A stretch of 52,733 nt of DNA. It comes from Aquipseudomonas alcaligenes MRY13-0052. Lineage in GTDB: Bacteria; Pseudomonadota; Gammaproteobacteria; Pseudomonadales; Pseudomonadaceae. How positions within the stretch are numbered: the stretch's first letter is position 1; every line of letters begins with the position of its first letter. The stretch is taken from assembly GCA_000474255.1 (NCBI GenBank), contig BATO01000040.1, positions 1 to 52,733 on the forward strand, given 5' to 3'. The translations under genes were made by a program, and so were the position numbers. Shown here piece by piece: positions 44,480 through 52,733 of this stretch. Under the pieces are notes generated by a model, which had not been told where the DNA came from, did no database searches, and was given only the letters and a program-made list of their open reading frames with translations.

Positions 44480-45904
44480 ATGCCACATATTCTCATCGTC
44501 GAAGACGAAACCATTATCCGTTCTGCCTTGCGCCGCCTGCTTGAACGCAACCAATACCAGGTCAGCGAAGCAGGCTCCGTCCAGGAAGCCCAGGAGCGCT
44601 ACAGCATCCCCGGCTTCGACCTGATCGTCAGCGACCTGCGCCTGCCTGGCGCACCGGGCACCGAGCTGATCAAGCTCGCCCAGGGCACCCCGGTGCTGAT
44701 CATGACCAGCTACGCCAGCCTGCGCTCGGCCGTGGACTCGATGAAAATGGGTGCGGTGGACTACATCGCCAAGCCCTTCGACCACGACGAAATGCTGCAA
44801 GCCGTCGCGCGCATCCTCAAGGAGCGCCAGGAAGGCAAAGGCGCCCCGGCCGAACGCAGCGGTAACGCACGCGGCACGGAAAAAGCCGCAGCGAGCAGCA
44901 GCGCCGCAGACGGCGAAATTGGCATCATCGGTTCCTGCGGCGCGATGCAGGAGCTGTACAGCAAGATCCGCAAGGTCTCGCCCACCGACTCCACCGTCCT
45001 GATCCAGGGCGAATCCGGTACCGGCAAGGAACTGGTGGCCCGCGCCCTGCACAACCTCTCCCGCCGCGCCAAGGCGCCGCTGATCTCGGTGAACTGCGCC
45101 GCGATCCCGGAGACCCTGATCGAATCCGAACTCTTCGGCCATGAAAAGGGCGCGTTCACCGGCGCCAGCGCCGGCCGCGCAGGCCTGGTCGAGGCGGCCG
45201 ATGGCGGCACACTGTTCCTCGATGAAATCGGCGAGCTGCCGCTGGAAGCCCAGGCGCGCCTGTTGCGCGTACTGCAGGAAGGCGAGATCCGCCGGGTCGG
45301 CTCGGTGCAATCGCAGAAGGTCGATGTGCGTTTGATCGCCGCGACCCACCGCGACCTGAAGACGCTGGCCAAGACCGGCCAGTTCCGCGAAGACCTTTAT
45401 TACCGCCTCCATGTGATCTCGCTGAAGCTGCCCGCCCTGCGCGAGCGCGGTAACGACGTGATCGAGATCGCCCGCGCCTTCCTCGCCCGCCAATGCACAC
45501 GCATGGGGCGCGAAGACCTGCGCTTCGCCCACGATGCGGAGCAGGCCATCCGTCATTACCCCTGGCCGGGCAACGTGCGCGAACTGGAGAACGCCATCGA
45601 GCGCGCGGTGATCCTGTGCGAGAGCCCGGACATTTCCGCCGAGCTGCTGGGCATCGACATTGAGCTGGACGACCTGGATGACGACGTCTTCCTCGATTCG
45701 CCCATGCAAAGCGCCAGCAGCAGCCACGAGCCGACCGAAGACCTGTCCCTGGAAGACTACTTCCAGCACTTCGTCCTCGAGCACCAGGATCATATGACCG
45801 AGACCGAGCTTGCCCGAAAACTGGGCATCAGCCGCAAATGCCTGTGGGAACGCCGCCAGCGCCTCGGTATCCCCCGCCGCAAATCGGGTGCAGCGACCTC
45901 CTGA
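44480..45904 (+). CDS. cbrB: CbrB, NtrC-family sigma54-dependent activator
   Basis: 474 residues: a receiver domain (1-120) with phospho-acceptor Asp52 in IVSDLRLPG, an AAA+ domain (about 150-390) with Walker A GESGTGKE (177-184) and the sigma54-contact loop GAFTGA (224-229), and a C-terminal Fis-like HTH ([20 protein letters not shown]). It activates crcZ just downstream, where its inverted-repeat site and a -24/-12 promoter are seen. Its own terminator overlaps that control region. Confidence 0.96.
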   Translation: MPHILIVEDETIIRSALRRLLERNQYQVSEAGSVQEAQERYSIPGFDLIVSDLRLPGAPGTELIKLAQGTPVLIMTSYASLRSAVDSMKMGAVDYIAKPFDHDEMLQAVARILKERQEGKGAPAERSGNARGTEKAAASSSAADGEIGIIGSCGAMQELYSKIRKVSPTDSTVLIQGESGTGKELVARALHNLSRRAKAPLISVNCAAIPETLIESELFGHEKGAFTGASAGRAGLVEAADGGTLFLDEIGELPLEAQARLLRVLQEGEIRRVGSVQSQKVDVRLIAATHRDLKTLAKTGQFREDLYYRLHVISLKLPALRERGNDVIEIARAFLARQCTRMGREDLRFAHDAEQAIRHYPWPGNVRELENAIERAVILCESPDISAELLGIDIELDDLDDDVFLDSPMQSASSSHEPTEDLSLEDYFQHFVLEHQDHMTETELARKLGISRKCLWERRQRLGIPRRKSGAATS

Positions 45905-45950
45905 GGCGGTGAACCTCAGGAGTAGAGCGGTGCGGGCGGATTGCATCGCT

Positions 45951-45999
45951 TTGTTACCGCGTTAATCTCTCGTAACAAAAGCCGGGTCTTAAGGTAACG
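45951..45999 (+). promoter_or_regulatory. CbrB binding sites upstream of crcZ
   Basis: TTGTTAC (45951-45957), 14 bases, GTAACAA (45972-45978) form a perfect inverted repeat centred about 136 bp before the predicted crcZ start. A further half-site, GTAACG (45994-45999), lies 21 bp on. This fits the TGTTAC-N14-GTAACA type motif and additional subsites reported for CbrB. Confidence 0.75.
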
Positions 46000-46015
46000 A
46001 AAGCCCGGCTTTTTT
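45978..46015 (+). terminator. Terminator of cbrB, with a CbrB half-site in its loop
   Basis: AAAGCCGGG (45978-45986) pairs with CCCGGCTTT (46004-46012), followed by a T run ending at 46015. The 17-base loop contains the GTAACG half-site. Confidence 0.75.
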
Positions 46016-46075
46016 ATACCTGCCGCCCCACCCCGAATCCCCGCAAGCCCTTGATTTACAAGGAATCGAAAAAGT

Positions 46076-46091
46076 TGGCACGGCAACTGCT
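46076..46091 (+). promoter_or_regulatory. Sigma54 promoter of crcZ
   Basis: TGGCACG-N4-CTGCT matches the -24/-12 consensus (TGGCACG-N4-TTGCW) except for one base. The GG and GC are correctly spaced. Transcription should start near 46101. Confidence 0.85.
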
Positions 46092-46100
46092 TTATCTCCA

Positions 46101-46478
46101 GTACAACAACAATAACAAACGTGTAACCCCACAATAAAAACAAGACGTATCGACTCCAGCACAACAAAAACAAAACCGCGGAGGCGCAGCTAACTGATTC
46201 TTTTGGAGAGGAGTTGCCTTTGGGGCTTGCCCCACAGCCAGGCTGAGAACAACAAAACTGCCCTAAGGCAGCGCCGGAACTGGTTGGATCACGGAATGAT
46301 CATGGCACCGTCAGCGTCCAAAGCAATCCGTTTGCTATTGACCCTCGATTCGAGGGCATTTTCAGAGGCCAAGAGCCTGCTGGAACGGGTCAAACAACAA
46401 AAACACCAAGCCCGACACAACAATAAAAACAAAGCACGCACCAATTTGGGGGGGAGCTTCGGCTCCCCCAGTAGCTTT
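46101..46478 (+). ncRNA. crcZ: CrcZ, Hfq/Crc-sequestering small RNA
   Basis: About 380 nt between cbrB and pcnB, the conserved place of crcZ. It carries six A-rich CA motifs (AAnAAnAA type) at about 46103-46119, 46129-46143, 46159-46176, 46247-46257, 46391-46406 and 46415-46434, which bind Hfq with Crc and so relieve catabolite repression. The 3' end is a hairpin GGGGGAGC-TTCG-GCTCCCCC (46450-46469) followed by a short T stretch. A 130-codon frame across it is not a gene. Ends are approximate. Confidence 0.9.
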
Positions 46479-46588
46479 GACACACCCCCGCCGCTTCCTT
46501 CACCATCTCCCGACCCAGTGCTAGAATCCGCGTCCATCGTGCGGTCTTGTTCAATTCTGGCCGTCCATTCCGCAAAACAGTGCATCCC

Positions 46589-47989
46589 ATGCTGAAGAAG
46601 CTGATCCAGTCTTTTCGCTCTCCCCTGCGCCGCGCGCAGCATCCCCGCAGCACACCCGAAGTATTGAGCAATCGCCAACACTCGCTTGAGCGTGCGGATA
46701 TCAGCCGCAACGCGGTGAACGTGGTCGAGCGCCTGCAAAAGGCCGGGTACCAGGCGTACCTGGTCGGTGGCTGTGTACGCGACCTGCTGCTGAACCTGGA
46801 GCCCAAGGACTTCGACGTGGCCACCAGCGCTACGCCCGAGCAGGTCCGCGCGGAGTTCCGCAATGCCCGCGTCATTGGCCGCCGCTTCAAGCTGGTCCAT
46901 GTGCACTTCGGCCGCGAGATCATCGAGACCGCGACCTTCCGCGCCAACCACCCCCAGGGTGCCGACGAGGAAGACAGCAACCAGTCCTCGCGCAACGAGA
47001 GCGGCCGCATCCTGCGGGACAACGTCTACGGCAACCAGGAAGAAGACGCGCAACGCCGCGACTTCACCATGAACGCCCTCTACTACGATCCGGTCACCGA
47101 GCGCATCCTCGACTACGCCCACGGCGTACACGACATCCGCAACCGCCTGATCCGCCTGATCGGCGATCCCGAGCAGCGCTACCTCGAAGACCCGGTGCGC
47201 ATGCTTCGCGCCGTGCGCTTTGCCGCCAAGCTCGGCTTCGAGATCGAGAAGAACAGCGCCGCGCCCATCCGCCGCCTGGCGCCGATGCTGCGGGATATTC
47301 CCTCCGCCCGCCTGTTCGACGAGATCCTCAAGCTGTTCCTCGGCGGCAAGGCCGAGCGCACCTTCGAACTGCTGCTGGAATACGACCTCTTCGCCCCGCT
47401 GTTCCCGGCCGCTGCAGCGTCCCTGGAGCGCGACCCGGAATACGCTGGCGCGCTGATCCGCCAGGCACTGGCGAATACCGACGAACGCATCCGCCAAGGC
47501 AAGCCGGTAACCCCCGCCTTCCTCTTCGCCGCCATGCTCTGGCCGGCCCTGCCTGCCCGTGCAGCGCTGCTGCAGGAACGTGGCATGCCGCCGATCCCGG
47601 CCATCCAGGAAGCGGCCCACGGCCTGATCCTCGAACAGTGCCAGCGCACCGCCATTCCCAAGCGCTTCACCATCCCGATCCGCGAAATCTGGGACATGCA
47701 GGAGCGCCTGCCGCGCCGCAGTGGCAAACGTGCCGACCTGCTGCTGGAGAACCCGCGCTTCCGCGCCGGCTACGACTTCCTCCTGCTGCGTGAAAGCGCA
47801 GGCGAGCAAACCGACGGCCTGGGCGACTGGTGGACCGACTACCAGGAAGCCAGCGACAGCGAGCGTCGCGCCATGATCCGCGACCTCAGCAGCAAGGACG
47901 ACGGCAGCGGCGCACCGCGCAAGCGCCGCCGTGGCGGCAGCCGTCGCAAACGCGGCCCGCGTGAAGGCTCGGCTCCCGCCAGCGAGTGA
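46589..47989 (+). CDS. pcnB: Poly(A) polymerase I
   Basis: A 466-residue class II nucleotidyltransferase. The catalytic core has YLVGGCVRDLLL and KDFDVATSA with the two metal-binding Asp residues, then RDFTMNALYYD, and the RNA-binding helices; the C-terminal tail is very basic (RKRRRGGSRRKRGPRE). It adds poly(A) tails that promote RNA decay. The start at 46589 (MLKKLIQSF) is chosen on family similarity; the frame opens 14 codons earlier. Confidence 0.95.
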   Translation: MLKKLIQSFRSPLRRAQHPRSTPEVLSNRQHSLERADISRNAVNVVERLQKAGYQAYLVGGCVRDLLLNLEPKDFDVATSATPEQVRAEFRNARVIGRRFKLVHVHFGREIIETATFRANHPQGADEEDSNQSSRNESGRILRDNVYGNQEEDAQRRDFTMNALYYDPVTERILDYAHGVHDIRNRLIRLIGDPEQRYLEDPVRMLRAVRFAAKLGFEIEKNSAAPIRRLAPMLRDIPSARLFDEILKLFLGGKAERTFELLLEYDLFAPLFPAAAASLERDPEYAGALIRQALANTDERIRQGKPVTPAFLFAAMLWPALPARAALLQERGMPPIPAIQEAAHGLILEQCQRTAIPKRFTIPIREIWDMQERLPRRSGKRADLLLENPRFRAGYDFLLLRESAGEQTDGLGDWWTDYQEASDSERRAMIRDLSSKDDGSGAPRKRRRGGSRRKRGPREGSAPASE

Positions 47990-47991
47990 TG

Positions 47992-48504
47992 ATGGAACGC
48001 ATCTATATAGGGCTTGGCAGCAATCTCGCCGAGCCTGCGGCACAACTGGCCAGCGCCCTGCAGGCCATGGCCGCCTTGCCACGCACCCGCCTGGCGGCCG
48101 TCTCCTCGCTCTACAGCAGCGACCCGCTCGGCCCGCCCGACCAGCCCCGCTATGCCAATGCCGTGGCCGCCCTCGACTCCGAACTCATGCCCCTGGAACT
48201 GCTCGACGCCCTGCAGGCGATCGAACTCGCCCAGGGCCGCGTGCGCAAGGACGAGCGCTGGGGCCCGCGCACCCTCGATCTGGACATCCTGCTGTTCGGC
48301 GAGCGCACGCTCGACGAGCCACGCCTGCAGGTTCCGCACTACCACATGCACGCTCGCGCCTTCGTTCTCTATCCCCTCGCGGAGATAGCCGGCGGTGGCC
48401 TGAAGCTCCCGAATGGCCAGCCCCTGCAAGCACTTCTGGACGCCTGTCCCTTCGAAGGGCTCGAGGTCGTGGGGCGCCTTCCGGGCATGGCGGTAACGCC
48501 GTAA
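47992..48504 (+). CDS. folK: 2-amino-4-hydroxy-6-hydroxymethyldihydropteridine pyrophosphokinase
   Basis: 170 residues of the HPPK fold: [11 protein letters not shown] at the N-terminus, the signature [15 protein letters not shown] (about 93-107) with the two metal-binding Asp, and [13 protein letters not shown]. It transfers pyrophosphate to the pterin in folate synthesis. Starts at 47986 (GTG), 47989 and 47992 (both ATG) are possible; 47989 would overlap the pcnB stop by one base. Coupled to pcnB in either case. Confidence 0.94.
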   Translation: MERIYIGLGSNLAEPAAQLASALQAMAALPRTRLAAVSSLYSSDPLGPPDQPRYANAVAALDSELMPLELLDALQAIELAQGRVRKDERWGPRTLDLDILLFGERTLDEPRLQVPHYHMHARAFVLYPLAEIAGGGLKLPNGQPLQALLDACPFEGLEVVGRLPGMAVTP

Positions 48505-48524
48505 CAGATCGGTAACACCTGCAA

Positions 48525-48556
48525 TTGACACCATGCCCCACCATCGGGACTATAAG
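48525..48556 (+). promoter_or_regulatory. Possible panBC promoter
   Basis: A perfect TTGACA (48525-48530) is followed by CTATAAG at 48550-48556. The spacing of 19 to 20 bases is long, so strength is uncertain. It lies 50-80 bp before panB in a gap of about 100 bp after folK. Confidence 0.4.
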
Positions 48557-48607
48557 CGTCCCGTTGCCCCGTGCCGGTGCAGAATCGGTACCGATGAGGA
48601 CGTTTTC

Positions 48608-49408
48608 ATGCCTGATGTGACCCTGACCACCCTTCAAGAGCTGAAGCAGAAAGGCGAGAAGATCGCCATGCTAACGGCCTATGACGCCACCTTCGCCCAG
48701 GCCGCGAGCCAGGCCGGTGCCGATGTGCTGCTGGTGGGCGATTCCCTTGGCATGGTCCTGCAAGGCCATGACAGCACCCTGCCGGTGAGCGTCGCCGACA
48801 TGGCGTACCACACCGCCGCCGTGAAGCGCGGCAACCAGGGCGCGCTGATCATCGCCGACCTGCCGTTCATGGCCTATGCCTCCCTGGAACAGACCTTCGC
48901 CAACAGCGCCGCCCTGATGCAGGCCGGCGCGCACATGGTCAAGCTGGAAGGCGCCGCCTGGCTGGCCGAGCCCATCCGCCTGCTGGCCGAGCGCGGCATT
49001 CCCGTCTGCGCCCACCTTGGCCTCACCCCGCAAGCAGTGAACATCCTCGGTGGCTACAAGGTGCAAGGCCGCCAGGAAGCCCAGGCCCGCCAGCTGCGCG
49101 CCGACGCCATGGCCCTGGAACAGGCCGGCGCCGCCATGCTGCTGCTGGAATGCGTGCCCAGTGAACTGGCCGCCGAAATCACCCAGTCGGTGAAGATCCC
49201 GGTCATCGGCATCGGTGCCGGCAGCGCCACCGATGGCCAGGTCCTGGTGATGCACGACATGCTCGGCCTCTCTCTCACCGGCCGCGCGCCCAAGTTCGTG
49301 AAGAACTTCATGGAAGGCCAGCCCAGCATCCAGGCCGCCATGGCCGCCTACGTGAAGGCCGTCAAGGACGTCACCTTCCCGGCCGCCGAACACGGATTCT
49401 CCGCATGA
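48608..49408 (+). CDS. panB: 3-methyl-2-oxobutanoate hydroxymethyltransferase
   Basis: First committed step of pantothenate synthesis: makes ketopantoate from 2-oxoisovalerate (a valine-pathway intermediate) and methylene-THF. 266 residues with [27 protein letters not shown] (metal binding), [13 protein letters not shown] and IGIGAG. GAGGAC precedes the ATG. Overlaps panC by four bases. Confidence 0.96.
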   Translation: MPDVTLTTLQELKQKGEKIAMLTAYDATFAQAASQAGADVLLVGDSLGMVLQGHDSTLPVSVADMAYHTAAVKRGNQGALIIADLPFMAYASLEQTFANSAALMQAGAHMVKLEGAAWLAEPIRLLAERGIPVCAHLGLTPQAVNILGGYKVQGRQEAQARQLRADAMALEQAGAAMLLLECVPSELAAEITQSVKIPVIGIGAGSATDGQVLVMHDMLGLSLTGRAPKFVKNFMEGQPSIQAAMAAYVKAVKDVTFPAAEHGFSA

Positions 49409-50265
49409 TCACCGTCAAGACCGTCCGCGAGCTGCGGGCCGCCGTGGCCCGTGCTCGTGGCGAAGGCAAGCGCATCGGCCTGGTGCCGACCATGGGCAAC
49501 CTCCACGCCGGCCATGCCGCGCTGGTGGAAAAAGCCGCCCAGCGCGCCGATTTCGTCGTCGCCAGCATCTTCGTCAACCCGCTGCAGTTCGGCCCCAGCG
49601 AAGACCTGGCCAAGTACCCCCGCACCCTGCAGGCCGACCAGGAAAAACTGGTCGCCGCCGGCTGCCACCTGCTGTTCCACCCGGACGTCGAGGAGATGTA
49701 CCCCGACGGCATGAGCGACCAGACCCGCGTCAGCGTGCCCCTAGTCTCCGAAGGGCTCTGCGGCGCCAGCCGTCCCGGCCACTTCGAAGGTGTCGCCACC
49801 GTGGTCAGCAAGCTGTTCAACATGGTCCAGCCGGACCTCGCCCTGTTCGGCGAGAAGGATTTCCAGCAGCTCGCGGTGATCCGCAAGCTGGTCCGCGACC
49901 TCAACATGCCGATCCAGGTCATGGGCGAGGCCACGGTGCGCGCCGAAGACGGCCTGGCACTGTCTTCGCGCAACGGCTACCTGAACGAGCAGCAGCGTGC
50001 CGCCGCACCGGCCCTGTACCGCATCCTCAAGCAGCTGGCAGCGTCCGTAGCCAGTGGCAACAGCGACTTCGCCGCACTGGAAGCCCAGGGCCGCGACGCG
50101 CTGAGCGAGGCCGGTTTCCGCCCCGATTACCTGGAAGTCCGCGAGGCCTCCAGCCTGCGTCCGGCGCAGCCCGGCGAGCGCGACCTGGTGATACTGGCCG
50201 CCGCTTACATGGGCACCACACGCCTGATCGACAACCTCGCCTTCAGCCTCGAAAAGCAGGCCTGA
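49405..50265 (+). CDS. panC: Pantoate-beta-alanine ligase
   Basis: 286-residue cytidylyltransferase-superfamily ligase joining pantoate and beta-alanine with ATP. The HxGH-type motif is in [15 protein letters not shown] (about 26-40), and the KMSKS-like region is [19 protein letters not shown] and [13 protein letters not shown] are also present. Coupled to panB by an ATGA overlap. Confidence 0.96.
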   Translation: MITVKTVRELRAAVARARGEGKRIGLVPTMGNLHAGHAALVEKAAQRADFVVASIFVNPLQFGPSEDLAKYPRTLQADQEKLVAAGCHLLFHPDVEEMYPDGMSDQTRVSVPLVSEGLCGASRPGHFEGVATVVSKLFNMVQPDLALFGEKDFQQLAVIRKLVRDLNMPIQVMGEATVRAEDGLALSSRNGYLNEQQRAAAPALYRILKQLAASVASGNSDFAALEAQGRDALSEAGFRPDYLEVREASSLRPAQPGERDLVILAAAYMGTTRLIDNLAFSLEKQA

Positions 50266-50347
50266 AACCCGCGCCCGGCACGGCTTGCCCGCCCCTCGTG
50301 GTTCGGGCAAACTCTGCCGCCGCCAGCGTCCAGACAAGGAAAACGCC

Positions 50348-50728
50348 ATGCACGCCATCATGCTCAAGGCCAAGCTGCACCGCGCCGAAGTCACCCACGC
50401 CGTACTCGACTACGAAGGCTCCTGCGCCATCGATGGTGAGTGGCTGGACCTCGCCGGCATCCACGAATACGAGCAGATCCAGATCTACAACGTCGACAAC
50501 GGCGAGCGCTTCACCACCTACGCCATCCGCGGTGAAAACGGCTCGCGCATGATCTCGGTCAACGGCGCTGCCGCGCACAAGGCCAAAGTAGGCGACCGGG
50601 TCATCATCTGCGCCTACGCCCACTACAGCGAAGCCGAACTGGCCAGCTTCAAGCCGCGCATGCTTTACATGGCGCCGGGCAACGAGCTGAGCCACACCAG
50701 TAACGCCATTCCGGTACAGGTCGCCTAA
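50348..50728 (+). CDS. panD: Aspartate 1-decarboxylase precursor
   Basis: The 126-residue pyruvoyl enzyme makes beta-alanine from aspartate. The self-cleavage site Gly24-Ser25 is in DYEGSCAID; Ser25 becomes the pyruvoyl group. Catalytic Tyr58-equivalent lies in TTYAIRG. The start at 50348 ([11 protein letters not shown]) is the family start. It completes panBCD, 82 bp after panC. Confidence 0.96.
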   Translation: MHAIMLKAKLHRAEVTHAVLDYEGSCAIDGEWLDLAGIHEYEQIQIYNVDNGERFTTYAIRGENGSRMISVNGAAAHKAKVGDRVIICAYAHYSEAELASFKPRMLYMAPGNELSHTSNAIPVQVA

Positions 50729-50748
50729 GCCCTGACCCGCTAGACTGG

Positions 50749-50773
50749 AAGCCCGGAACACTCCGGGCTTTTT
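50749..50773 (+). terminator. Terminator of panBCD
   Basis: AAGCCCGGA-ACAC-TCCGGGCTT followed by a T run to 50773, 20 bases after the panD stop. Confidence 0.88.
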
Positions 50774-50810
50774 CATGTTCATAACCAAGTTGATTGCTTG
50801 AAGGCACGCC

Positions 50811-52475
50811 ATGAACCACCACCTGACTCCGCTCGACGTAACCCAACTGCCCAGCTGGGGCGCGCTCTCCGCGCACCGTGAGGAGCTGGCCGGTTTCAAG
50901 ATGCGCCAGGCCTTCCAGGATGACGCCGAGCGTTTCAAGCGCTTCACCCTCAGCGCCTGCGGGCTGCTGCTGGACTTCTCCAAGAACCTGATCCGCGACG
51001 ACACCCTGGCCCTGCTGGTGAAACTGGCGGAAGAGGCCCAGCTCAGCGACGCGATCAAGGCGATGTTCCGTGGCGAGGTGATCAACGCCTCCGAACAGCG
51101 CCCGGTGCTGCACACCGCACTGCGCCGCCCCATCGGTGACAAGGTGCGGGTGGACGGCACCGACGTGATGCCCGAGGTGCACCGTGTGCTGCACCAGATG
51201 ACCGAGCTGGTGGGCTACGTGCACAACGGCCTGTGGCGCGGTTACACCGAGAAGCCCATCACCGACGTGGTGAACATCGGCATCGGCGGCTCCTTCCTCG
51301 GCCCGCAACTGGTTTCCGAAGCCCTGCTGCCCTTCGCCCAGAAAGGCGTGCGCTGCCACTACCTGGCCAACATCGACGGCAGCGAGTTCCGCGAGCTGGC
51401 CTGCAAGCTCAACGCCGAAACCACCCTGTTCATCGTCTCCAGCAAGTCCTTCGGCACCCTGGAAACCCTGAAGAACGCCCAGGCCGCCCGCGCCTGGTAC
51501 CTGGCCCAGGGCGGCAGCGAGGAAGAGCTCTACCGCCACTTCATCGCTGTTTCCAGCAACAAGGAAGCGGCCATGGCCTTCGGCATCCGTGAAGAGAACA
51601 TCTTCCCCATGTGGGACTGGGTGGGCGGCCGCTACTCGCTGTGGTCGGCCATCGGCCTGCCCATCGCCATGTCCATCGGCATCTCCAACTTCAAGGAGCT
51701 GCTGTCCGGCGCCTACAGCATGGACCAGCACTTCCAGACCGCACCCTTCGAGCGCAACATCCCGGTGATCCTCGGCCTGCTGGGCGTCTGGTACAGCGAC
51801 TTCTGGGGCGCCCGCAGCCACGCGATCCTGCCCTACGACTACTACCTGCGTAACTTCACCGACCACCTGCAGCAGCTGGACATGGAATCCAACGGCAAGA
51901 GCGTGCGCCAGGACGGCAGCCCGGTCACCGCCGGCACCGGCCCGGTGATCTGGGGCGGCGTCGGCTGCAACGGCCAGCATGCCTACCACCAGCTGCTGCA
52001 TCAGGGCACCCACCTGATCCCGGCCGACTTCATCGTCCCGGTTTCCAGCTACAACCCGGTGGCCGACCACCACCAGTGGCTGTTCGCCAACTGCCTGTCC
52101 CAGAGCCAGGCGATGATGCTCGGTAAATCCCGCGAGGAAGCCGAAAGCGAGCTGCGCGCCAAGGGCCTGCCCGAGGCCGAGGTGCAGCGCCTGGCACCGC
52201 ACAAGGCGATCCCCGGCAACCGCCCCAGCAACACCCTGGTGATGGAGCGCATCAGCCCTCGCCGCCTGGGCGCGCTGATCGCCATGTACGAGCACAAGGT
52301 CTATGTGCAGAGCGTGCTCTGGGGCATCAACGCCTTCGATCAGTGGGGCGTCGAACTGGGCAAGGAGCTGGGCAAGGGCGTCTACTCGCGCATCGTCGGC
52401 AGCGAGGAAACCCCCGCCGAGGACGGCTCCACCCAGGGCCTGATCGACTTCTTCCGCGGCCGTCATCGCGGCTGA
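50811..52475 (+). CDS. pgi: Glucose-6-phosphate isomerase
   Basis: 554 residues interconverting glucose-6-phosphate and fructose-6-phosphate. Family motifs include [33 protein letters not shown] (sugar-phosphate binding), the signature [19 protein letters not shown], the catalytic Glu in [18 protein letters not shown], and the late Lys in [12 protein letters not shown]. Full length for the family. Confidence 0.97.
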   Translation: MNHHLTPLDVTQLPSWGALSAHREELAGFKMRQAFQDDAERFKRFTLSACGLLLDFSKNLIRDDTLALLVKLAEEAQLSDAIKAMFRGEVINASEQRPVLHTALRRPIGDKVRVDGTDVMPEVHRVLHQMTELVGYVHNGLWRGYTEKPITDVVNIGIGGSFLGPQLVSEALLPFAQKGVRCHYLANIDGSEFRELACKLNAETTLFIVSSKSFGTLETLKNAQAARAWYLAQGGSEEELYRHFIAVSSNKEAAMAFGIREENIFPMWDWVGGRYSLWSAIGLPIAMSIGISNFKELLSGAYSMDQHFQTAPFERNIPVILGLLGVWYSDFWGARSHAILPYDYYLRNFTDHLQQLDMESNGKSVRQDGSPVTAGTGPVIWGGVGCNGQHAYHQLLHQGTHLIPADFIVPVSSYNPVADHHQWLFANCLSQSQAMMLGKSREEAESELRAKGLPEAEVQRLAPHKAIPGNRPSNTLVMERISPRRLGALIAMYEHKVYVQSVLWGINAFDQWGVELGKELGKGVYSRIVGSEETPAEDGSTQGLIDFFRGRHRG

Positions 52476-52481
52476 TGCAGC

Positions 52482-52506
52482 TGCCGCACCCGCCCCGGGT
52501 GCGGCA
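52482..52506. terminator. Hairpin between convergent pgi and the AraC-type gene
   Basis: TGCCGCACCC-GCCCC-GGGTGCGGCA is a 10-bp perfect stem seven bases after pgi, without a T run. It probably acts for both converging genes. Confidence 0.55.
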
Positions 52507-52530
52507 CTCCCCGCCAGGCACCCGCCGCTG

Positions 52531-52733
52531 CTAGCGGCAGAAACGCTGGCGGTACTCGCTCGGCGTCACCCCCAACTCCAGCACGAACGCCCTTCTCAGG
52601 TTGTACTCGCTGATAAAGCCGGTGCGTTGTGCCGTGCGCTTGAGCGAGGCCGCCCCCGCCTCCAGCAACCGACAGGCCGCTTCCAGGCGCATCTGGAACA
52701 GCAGCCGCGCAGGCCCCATGTCCAGCTCCTCCT
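52531..52733 (-). CDS. AraC-family transcriptional regulator, C-terminal part only (cut by window edge)
   Basis: The visible 67 or so residues form the second half of an AraC-type DNA-binding domain: GPARLLFQMRLEAACRLLEAG, then a helix-turn-helix AQRTGFISEYNLRRAFVLELGVTPSEYRQRF. The frame stays open to the right edge, so the ATG at 52719 is not the start. The sequence is like regulators with a GlxA/DJ-1-type N-terminal domain, but that part is outside the window. Confidence 0.85.
   Translation of the reverse strand, partial: EELDMGPARLLFQMRLEAACRLLEAGAASLKRTAQRTGFISEYNLRRAFVLELGVTPSEYRQRFCR

Noticed and set aside
46203-46595. 130-codon frame over crcZ
   Set aside because: It lies within the recognised CrcZ RNA and runs through its terminator; no family similarity.

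Overview
The window is chromosomal DNA of a high-GC Pseudomonas (in the broad sense). The evidence is the gene order msrQP-pssA-ilvC/ilvY-ilvHI, ponB, cbpA-prrF, phu heme uptake, sfsA-dksA-gluQ-cbrX-cbrAB-crcZ-pcnB-folK-panBCD-pgi, together with Pseudomonas-specific RNAs (PrrF, CrcZ). From memory, most of this follows the PA4691-PA4732 stretch of P. aeruginosa. No database was consulted; every identification rests on motifs, family knowledge and synteny read by eye. LAYOUT: 1-240 holds two sigma70 promoters facing left, very probably P1 and P2 of an rRNA operon whose genes lie outside the window. 239-8099 holds methionine sulfoxide repair (msrPQ), phosphatidylserine synthase, and branched-chain amino acid synthesis (ilvC with its divergent regulator ilvY; ilvIH behind a leader that may encode a Val-rich peptide). 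8140-15031 holds cell-wall synthase PBP1b with small partners, a two-domain kinase-like/AAA protein, small proteins, and cAMP-binding CbpA. 15139-15275 is the iron-responsive sRNA PrrF with its promoter and Fur site. 15321-28249 is an unbroken set of twelve same-strand genes: exbD, tonB, a TonB-dependent receptor, exbB, a lipoprotein 5'-nucleotidase, cdd, a NupC-type nucleoside transporter, deoC, deoA, deoB, deoD and a secreted S1/P1 nuclease. A divergent class B acid phosphatase (aphA) follows at 28693-29340. 29334-37272 is heme uptake (phuW, V, U, T, S, a tonB, and the receptor phuR, which has an apparent frameshift in its signal peptide). 37352-40330 holds a Rieske protein, a MITE-like repeat, sfsA, an aminotransferase and dksA. 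40385-46478 holds gluQ, cbrX, cbrA, cbrB and crcZ (carbon/nitrogen control and catabolite repression). 46589-52475 holds pcnB, folK, panB, panC, panD and pgi, and the right edge cuts an AraC-type regulator. HOW IT FITS TOGETHER: the most notable feature is the 14-kb block between prrF and phuW. It encodes in one place what is needed to break nucleic acids into nucleotides (S1/P1 nuclease), remove phosphate (5'-nucleotidase, AphA), import nucleosides (NupC), and degrade them to acetaldehyde, glyceraldehyde-3-phosphate and free bases (Cdd, DeoA, DeoD, DeoB, DeoC). It also carries a complete private TonB-ExbB-ExbD energy system and an outer-membrane receptor. As I recall, PAO1 has prrF1 and prrF2 directly next to phuW at this place, so the block looks like an insertion. 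The divergent exbD-aphA control region carries Pho-box-like sequences at correct spacing from -10-like hexamers. The proposal, an inference, is a phosphate-regulated, TonB-energised nucleic-acid or nucleotide scavenging system.
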